From NCBI GenBank assembly GCA_036435485.1, contig CM071596.1, positions 63,599,001-63,663,000 on the forward strand: a stretch of 64,000 nucleotides of DNA, given 5' to 3'. Below the pieces are notes generated by a model. It saw only the letters and a program-made list of their open reading frames with translations. It was not told the DNA's origin and ran no database searches. Of this stretch, positions 58,046 through 64,000 are shown piece after piece. Numbering within the stretch: position 1 is the first letter of the stretch; every line of letters starts with the position of its first letter. A program made the translations under genes and the position numbers. The DNA is from Saposhnikovia divaricata (lineage: Eukaryota > Streptophyta > Magnoliopsida > Apiales > Apiaceae).

Positions 58046-59484
58046 TTAAAAGCACTTCCTGTGCACAATTGAAGGACCAGATTCATCATATTCACCCTTG
58101 GAAATCCACATCTGAAATAAAAGAAAAAACAACGGTTTTTCATTAAATGACGAAGGAAAAGGCACATGAAAAAAAAAATGTATAAAGAATAACTATAATC
58201 TACCTGTTGGAAGGTGCTAAGAGATGCAAGGATAGATCCTCCAATCCAGACACTGTATTTTCTCTCTGGAGGTGCAACCACTTTGATTTTCATGCTGCTT
58301 GGAGCTAGAGCAGTAATCTCCTTGCTCATACGATCAGCAATACCTGGAAACATAGTTGAACCACCACTGAGGACGATGTTTCCGTAAAGGTCCTTCCTAA
58401 TATCAACATCACACTTCATGATAGAGTTGTAAGTTGTCTCGTGGATTCCTGCAGCTTCCATTCCAATCAAAGATGGCTGGAAAAGGACTTCTGGGCAACG
58501 GAATCTCTCCGCTCCAATGGTGATAACTTGTCCATCAGGCAATTCATAGTTCTTCTCCACAGAAGAGCTGCTCTTTGCAGTTTCAGACTCTTGCTCAAAA
58601 TCAAGGGCCACATATGCAAGCTTCTCCTTCATGTCACGGACAATTTCCCGCTCAGCAGTGGTGGTGAACATGTAACCTCTTTCTGTCAAAATCTTCATAA
58701 GGGCATCAGTCAGATCACGACCAGCAAGGTCAAGACGAAGGATGGCATGGGGAAGGGCATATCCTTCATAGATCGGGACAGTGTGACTCACACCATCACC
58801 AGAATCCAACACAATACCTGGGAAAAATGAAGCAAATTAACCACCAAAACGTAATATATTTTTTAAAACATATAATAATCAAACACGGACTGTACATTGA
58901 AACTGCAGATGTTAAGAGAGAAAGATACGAACCAGTTGTACGACCACTGGCATAGAGTGAAAGAACAGCCTGAATAGCAACATACATGGCAGGGACATTG
59001 AATGTTTCAAACATGATCTGAGTCATCTTCTCTCTGTTGGCCTTAGGATTGAGTGGTGCCTCAGTAAGAAGTACTGGGTGCTCCTCAGGGGCAACACGCA
59101 ACTCATTGTAGAAAGTATGATGCCAGATTTTCTCCATGTCATCCCAATTGCTAACAATACCGTGCTCAATTGGATACTTCAAAGTAAGAATACCTCTTTT
59201 CGACTGAGCCTCATCACCAACATATGCATCCTTCTGTCCCATCCCAACCATAACACCTGTGTGTCTAGGTCTGCCAACAATACTGGGAAACACAGCTCTG
59301 GGAGCATCATCACCAGCAAAACCGGCCTACAATAACATCATGCTGTACTCAGTATCTCAAAAAATCATACACAAACACACAAAGAGTATGCTATTAAGGA
59401 TGCATTTCAGAGAAAAAAACTAACCTTCACCATTCCGGTTCCATTGTCACAAACAAGGGGCTGAATATCCTCGGCATCGGCCAT
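58046..59484 (-). CDS. ACT: Actin
   Basis: Four coding exons on the minus strand: 59425-59484, 58933-59326, 58204-58817 and 58046-58111. Together they total 1134 nt and 377 aa, the canonical plant actin length. All splice sites are GT-AG, and the introns fall after residue 20 (Lys), at the Gly codon after TTG and after QQ, the conserved plant actin positions. Recognisable segments: [20 protein letters not shown]; the phosphate loop [41 protein letters not shown]; and the C-terminus [17 protein letters not shown]. It forms cytoplasmic microfilaments and binds ATP. No lesion was seen, so it should be functional. The isoform cannot be set from sequence alone. Confidence 0.98.
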
Positions 59485-60412
59485 CTTTTATATAACTGCA
59501 CACAAGGTATCATGTTAATAGAAGACAAAAAATGAAACATTACACACGTCTGCATATCCAGAACTGCAAAAATACTTTCCCCACATTTCAAGCAACATGA
59601 ATCACTCAAAATTTGAACACGATCACCCTCATATTACTATTACATCGTATATCACAAACACTAGCAGAATTTACATTGACTAAATGACACCTTAAGGTCA
59701 ACTCAAGTCAAAAACACATATGTTCCGCAATTAAGCCATTCTTACTTCATTACAATTTATGACACAACACTAATCATCTATAATTTAATACCGAGCATCA
59801 AAACAAAAAACCAGACCAATCTCAAAGCACAAATCACATATACACACACACACACACGAACACACAAATACAACTGTCTCGCTTCTTCGAATCGTAATCG
59901 CAACACTGCCACCATAACAACTCCAATTACAACAACTTACAAACGAAATCAAACCATTTCTTTCTCCAAACAGCATAAAACAATAGCAAACAAAGCAAGT
60001 CACTTAAAAAACAACTAAAACATAAAAAAACTACAAAACTAAAGAGTAATTGAGTAGGATCGCAAGTGTATTAACAACATAAACACATGTAAAATCAGAT
60101 TAAACAACAGATCGAAACAGATAAACAATCTAAAAACTAAATCTAAACCTCAAGCATCACATGAACTTAAGCATATATACAAAGTGAATCTATAAAAAAA
60201 ACAGCACAGATCGTTGAGTTTTGAACAGATCTAAATCAGTGAAAATGAGAAGAAACCTGTAGAGTTTAGAGAGAGAAGTGGAGACTGTGGTGTGGCGTTG
60301 TACTACTTTCTCTCTCTACAAACCTAAAACACTGAAGCGCAAATTAATGAATAGTGGGAAATGGGAATAAGTGTGCTTGTGTCCATTTCTATTTATTTTT
60401 ATTATATAATCA
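59485..60412 (-). promoter_or_regulatory. Actin 5' UTR, leader intron and short promoter
   Basis: A leader intron is inferred from the donor ACAG/GTTTCT at 60256 and the acceptor TGTGCAG at 59496, 11 bp before the ATG. Plant actins typically have such an intron just before the start codon, and it often boosts expression. The non-coding first exon lies just right of 60257 and is rich in CT/GA. Only about 155 bp separate the donor from the Helitron terminus at 60413, so the native core promoter is confined to this stretch or overlaps the inserted AT-rich end. A (CA)n tract lies at about 59837-59856 within the intron. Confidence 0.65.
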
Positions 60413-60720
60413 TCAATATATATATATAAAGGAGGATAGCGGGAACCACAGATATATCTCATGTAAAATTTCCTGAATAACTGTTTTTTATATATAAAAA
60501 TGGGGTGGGTATTTTAGTAATTTCAAAAAATTTTAATTAGCCATGCGGGCCCAATAAGATTTAATAAATTCAGGGTCCTTTTTCTCAATATAAAATAATT
60601 TTTAAATCTTGCTCAACCCACAGGACTAATTAAAAATTTTTGAAATTACTAAAATACCCACCCCATTTTTATATATAAAAAACAGTCGAGGCTCCCTACT
60701 CTAATTAAATCTATCTATTA
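60413..60720 (+). mobile_element. Helitron 5' terminus, truncated
   Basis: A^TCAATATATATATATAAAGG, continuing GAGGATAGCGGGA, is the same 33-bp 5' end as the Helitron at 20336. Similarity stops after GCGGGA. No matching hairpin or CTAG end was found nearby. The following sequence is dominated by the long hairpin at 60481-60685. Confidence 0.6.
60481..60685. repeat. Long hairpin with 60-nt arms
   Basis: The segment 60481-60540 is matched in inverted orientation by 60626-60685 with apparently a single mismatch, leaving an 85-nt loop. The arms run from CTGTTTTTTATATATAAAAA through GGGGTGGGTATTTTAG to TTTTAATTAG. There is no obvious TSD. It could be a foldback MITE or a double-stranded RNA source. 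Confidence 0.85.
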
Positions 60721-60729
60721 GTATTCGTT

Positions 60730-62243
60730 GGCCCTAGCTTAAAATTCTTGAAATGCACTAATTTTTTTCAATATTATATAAACTTTTTTCATTAACTTGA
60801 ATTAAATTTTTTAAAACATAAATTTTGAAAGCTTAAATTTTAATATGATAATTTGATAATAATTATATAAATATTATTTGTGATATTTCTTGAAATGGAG
60901 CTATTTAATTCCAAAAATATAGAAAAGATGATAGGATTAGTTGAAAAAGGTATTCAATTATTTATAAGTAATTATTAAATTATTATTTTATTTTATTAAA
61001 TAGAATGCCCGTGATATAATTAGAAAAATAGAGGTTTTAGTTAGAGAAAATTAAAAAGGTAACATGTTTTAGCTGAAAAATGTAATTGATTAGCTTATAG
61101 TAATTGTAATTTAATTATGTTATTTTACTAAATAAAATTGTTCGTAATTTTTTAAGAAAAAGGATGAATTAATATTGCTCGTGATCTTTCTAGAAAAAGA
61201 GGGATTTTGCTTAGAAAATATAGAAAAGATGATATGTTTTAGCTGAAAAAGGTAATCGGTTAAATTTAAATAATATAATATTATTATTTTATTTTATTAA
61301 ATAGAACCGCCTGTGATATAATTGAAAAAAGTGAGATTTTAGTTAGAGAAAATAGAAACGATAACGTGAAAATTAAAAAAGTGTCATGTTTTAGGTGAAA
61401 AGGGTAATTAATTAGTTTACAGTAATTATAATTTAATTATGTTATTTTACTAAATAAAATTGGTCGTAGTGCTTTTAGAAAATGAGAAATTACTGATGCC
61501 CGTGATATTTCTAGAAAAACAATGAAATTGATTAGAAAAAGTAGAAAAGATAATACGTTTTACATGAAAAGGTAATCGTTTAATTAATAGTATTATAATA
61601 TTATTATTTGTTTTTATTAAATAGAACCGGCCGAGATATAATTGGAAAAAAGATTTTAGTTAGAAAAAAGAGAAAAGGTAATGTGTTTTGACTGAAAAAG
61701 GTAACCGTCCGTAATATAATTGGGAAAAAGAGATTTTTTAGTTAAAGAGTGAAAAAGTAAATTTATTATTTAATAGTAATTATAATATAATTGTGTTATT
61801 TTATTAAACAAAATTGCTCGTAGTGTTTTTAAAAAATGAGAAATTTTAGTTAGATAAAATATAAAAGATATTGTATTTTACCTGAAAAAGGAAACCATTT
61901 AGTTATTGAAAAACAGAAAAGGTAATATGTTTAACCTGAAAAAGAAAATTGATTAGCAAAGGTAATATGTTTAATCTGAAAAAGAAAATTTATTAGCAAA
62001 GGAGAATTTTAGTTAGATAAAATATAAAAGATATTGTATTTTACTTGAAAAAGAAAATTTTTTAGTTATTGGAAAATAGAAAAAATAATATGTTTAACCT
62101 GAAAAAGGAAATTGATTTGTTAGTGGGATGGATTTCATCTATAATTAACTGAGGGTAAATAAGTAAAATCAACAGTTATCGTATCGACCGACCGATCGAC
62201 CGTCCAAACTTTTAATTTTTCGGCTATTATATAATACTATAGA
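60730..62243 (-). mobile_element. Helitron-like remnant with degenerate internal repeats
   Basis: On the minus strand a Helitron-type 5' end (A^TCTATAGTATTATATAATAG) lies at 62243. The interior consists of several degenerate repeats containing AGAAAAGGTAA(C/T)GTGTTTTA and TTATTTTA(C/T)TAAATA(A/G)AA, similar in style to the Helitron at 5.6-7.1 kb. I could not find the 3' hairpin, so the left boundary is approximate. Confidence 0.45.
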
Positions 62244-62924
62244 TATTTAGGTCGGGGTTTAAAAGATAATCCTGTTAAAAAAATAATGAGAGAATTACTT
62301 TCAAAATTAATTTGGAAAATTGAAGGAAATATTACCGTACTTCTAAAATATTAATTATAAATAATTATTTATTTGTGAATATAAAAAAATGTGAAAAAAG
62401 TTTTGAATCTATTTGTGAATCGTCGTTGAATTTTTTTTAAAATTATGCATGAATCTTTTTTTATATTTTATTATTGAATTAAATTTTGATTTTAAAAATT
62501 ATATAATAACAATTAAAATGTGCATATGTGCTTATTTCGTAAAAATAAATTAAAAAATATTTAAAAGATTGTAAATTTCTTCCTTGAAACTTATTCATTT
62601 AAACCTAAATACAAGGGTAAAGATTGTCATTTTATTGATTATAAAATTGCTATTTTAATCCTATACAGCGGTATGTTCAAAATTTATAAAAACACTACCC
62701 TATTAAAAATGACGTTGTTGTCACAATTTACCTGTAGCATCAGAATATAGCATTAGCATACAAATAACAGAGTGGTGGAGGAGAGGCAGACCGAGTGCGA
62801 AGGGTCGAGAGTCTTTCGGTTGTTGGGGTGAGGAGGAGAGGCAGACCGAGGAGGTCATGGGAAGAGCAGCTCAAGTTGGATTTGAAGGCTATGAACCAAA
62901 GTGAGACCATGACCGCTGACAGGT
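62244..62924. other. Intergenic
   Basis: AT-rich DNA. At about 62780-62870 the phrase GAGGAGAGGCAGACCGAG is repeated with about 50 bp spacing. No gene is supported. Confidence 0.45.
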
Positions 62925-64000
62925 TGTGACAACCCGAATTTTCAAAATAAATTATTATTATTATTATTATTTAATTATGTTAATTAGTATTTAAAGGATG
63001 TAATTGGATTTGAGAATATCGTTGTGGAATTCAACGATATTTAGTATCGAGTTTATATGAGTATATTTGGATTTATGTGTGCCCCAATATTTTTATTTGT
63101 ATTTTAGTGATTTAAAAGTATTTAAATCAAGTATTATTGATCCTCAAAAATCTTTATTAAATTATTAGAGTTGGATAAAATCACGAAATCTTTTGTGATA
63201 TTATCTTTATGATATTATTTAGTTTTTAAAATTTATTGGAGAATTATTTTGGGTGTTTAAGTATTTTAGAATGATTTTCAGAGCTTTATTGTATTTAAAG
63301 GATCAAAACTTTGAAAATTCGTATTTAATTCAATTTTGATCCTAAAAATATTTTAAAAATATGTGGGTGTTCATAATTTTACACTCTTTGTTTTAAAAAT
63401 GAAAATCTTAATTTTCCACCAATTTTCTATTGGATTTCAATTTTTAAAAGTGTGTAGTATTTAATTGTATTGATTTTAAATGTTATTAGGCCCATTAGGT
63501 TAATTGAACACACACATCACAGCAGCCATAACATAGATACACAGCCGCACAAAATCAGTTGGGAGAAGAGGGGAAGAAAAGAAAGAAAGAAAAGGGGAAG
63601 GAAGAGAGGGAGAGATGGAGGGATAAACGCAGGAGAGAAAAGGCTGGAGAGATTATTGAATATTGGGAGAGATGAAGAGATATTTCAGAGGAGCATCACG
63701 GAAGATAGAAGAAGGGATTTACACGGAGAGATGTCGGAGAGATGTAGGCAGGTGGGAGAGAAAAATCGGTGAAGATGGAGAAAGAAAGAAGGAGAGAGGG
63801 AAAGAGAGAGAGAGAGGGAGAGAGATGGTGGATATTTCGGATCGGATCGGGAACGAAAAGGTACCATTAGGGTATAATCAAGCTGGAACGACGTGCATCA
63901 AAGAGGAAAGATCGGGGCGTCGTATGAAGAAAGGTAAGTTACCTCAACGGAATTGCTTGGACAAGGTGCGAAGGATTTATTCGCGGTTTTCTGCTTTATG
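62925..64000 (+). mobile_element. Possible LTR running off the window
   Basis: TGTGACAACCCGAATTTTC followed by a long AT-rich tract is how LTRs of several plant Ty3 (Tekay/Del-type) families begin. The downstream part becomes GA-rich (63540-63835) and ends in GC-richer DNA. The other end and any internal region lie beyond the window, so the assignment rests on the start alone. A host-gene 5' UTR is an alternative reading of the GA-rich part. Confidence 0.4.
63540..63835. repeat. GA-rich low-complexity tract
   Basis: The plus strand is almost purely purine-biased (GGGAAGAAAAGAAAG, GAGAGAGAGAGAGGGAGAG). The short open frames here on both strands are explained by composition. Confidence 0.8.

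Noticed and set aside
58441..59335. Plus-strand frames across the actin gene
   Set aside because: They are antisense shadows of conserved actin exons; the minus strand gives a complete 377-aa actin.
63470..63867. Arg/Lys/Glu-rich and Ser/Leu-rich frames near the right edge
   Set aside because: Both come from a GA-rich purine tract; the composition alone keeps the frames open.
1..64000. tRNA, rRNA, organelle-derived inserts and endogenous pararetrovirus
   Set aside because: I looked for cloverleaf and GGTTCGAATCC-like arms, rRNA motifs and coat or movement-protein motifs by eye and found nothing convincing; tRNAscan and homology searches would be needed to be sure.

Overview
This is nuclear DNA of a flowering plant, most likely a eudicot. 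It is AT-rich and gene-poor, has GT-AG introns, and is dominated by plant transposons. Three host genes are well supported: a GT-2-type trihelix transcription factor (minus strand, 2 exons, 506 aa, 2841-5261), the plastid carbamoyl-phosphate synthase small subunit carA (plus strand, 10 coding exons, 426 aa, 41643-45417) and an actin (minus strand, 4 coding exons, 377 aa, 58046-59484, with a leader intron). The species cannot be fixed from the sequence alone.

Layout. 1-5.6 kb: AT-rich intergenic DNA, then the trihelix gene. 5.6-8.1 kb: a minus-strand Helitron, an array of long hairpins and a Stowaway MITE. 8.3-11.4 kb: a 5'-truncated LINE with an 11-bp target-site duplication (TSD) and two separate RNase H-like reading frames. 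12.5-14.5 kb: a hAT-type MITE with a solo LTR nested inside it (5-bp TSD). 14.6-16.8 kb: a chimeric LINE-type retro-insertion (11-bp TSD). 17.2-17.75 kb: a second hAT-type MITE. 20.3-25.8 kb: two abutting non-autonomous Helitrons. 25.8-26.5 kb: a Tourist MITE inside another inverted-repeat element. 27.1-27.4 kb: a broken duplicate of part of carA. 27.4-34.7 kb: a minus-strand Ty3-type LTR element with tRNA-Asp-type primer site, gag-like frame and no pol. 34.7-38.2 kb: a decayed Ty1/copia element. 38.2-39.25 kb: a palindrome-rich block. 39.25-41.1 kb: a second copia 3' half with its 3' LTR ending about 50 bp before the carA leader. 41.1-45.4 kb: carA. 45.9-52.0 kb: a nearly complete antisense L1 LINE (15-bp TSD). 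52.7-53.6 kb: another palindrome-rich block. 54.5-57.2 kb: Helitron-like DNA. 57.2-60.4 kb: actin. 60.4-62.2 kb: Helitron termini, a 60-bp-arm hairpin and degenerate repeats. 62.9-64 kb: the start of an LTR that runs off the window.

The three host genes are unrelated housekeeping or regulatory functions; nothing suggests they act together. The link between them is the mobile DNA: a copia LTR at the carA promoter, a LINE antisense behind carA, a Helitron terminus at the actin promoter, and a carA fragment duplicated 16 kb from its parent.

The least explained signal is a dispersed 19-bp dyad, ACGCAT-N7-ATGCGT. The arms are constant, the central seven bases vary and the spacing is exactly seven. 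At least 13 copies lie at three loci (about 18.0, 38.3-39.2 and 53.3 kb), within blocks rich in other palindromes.
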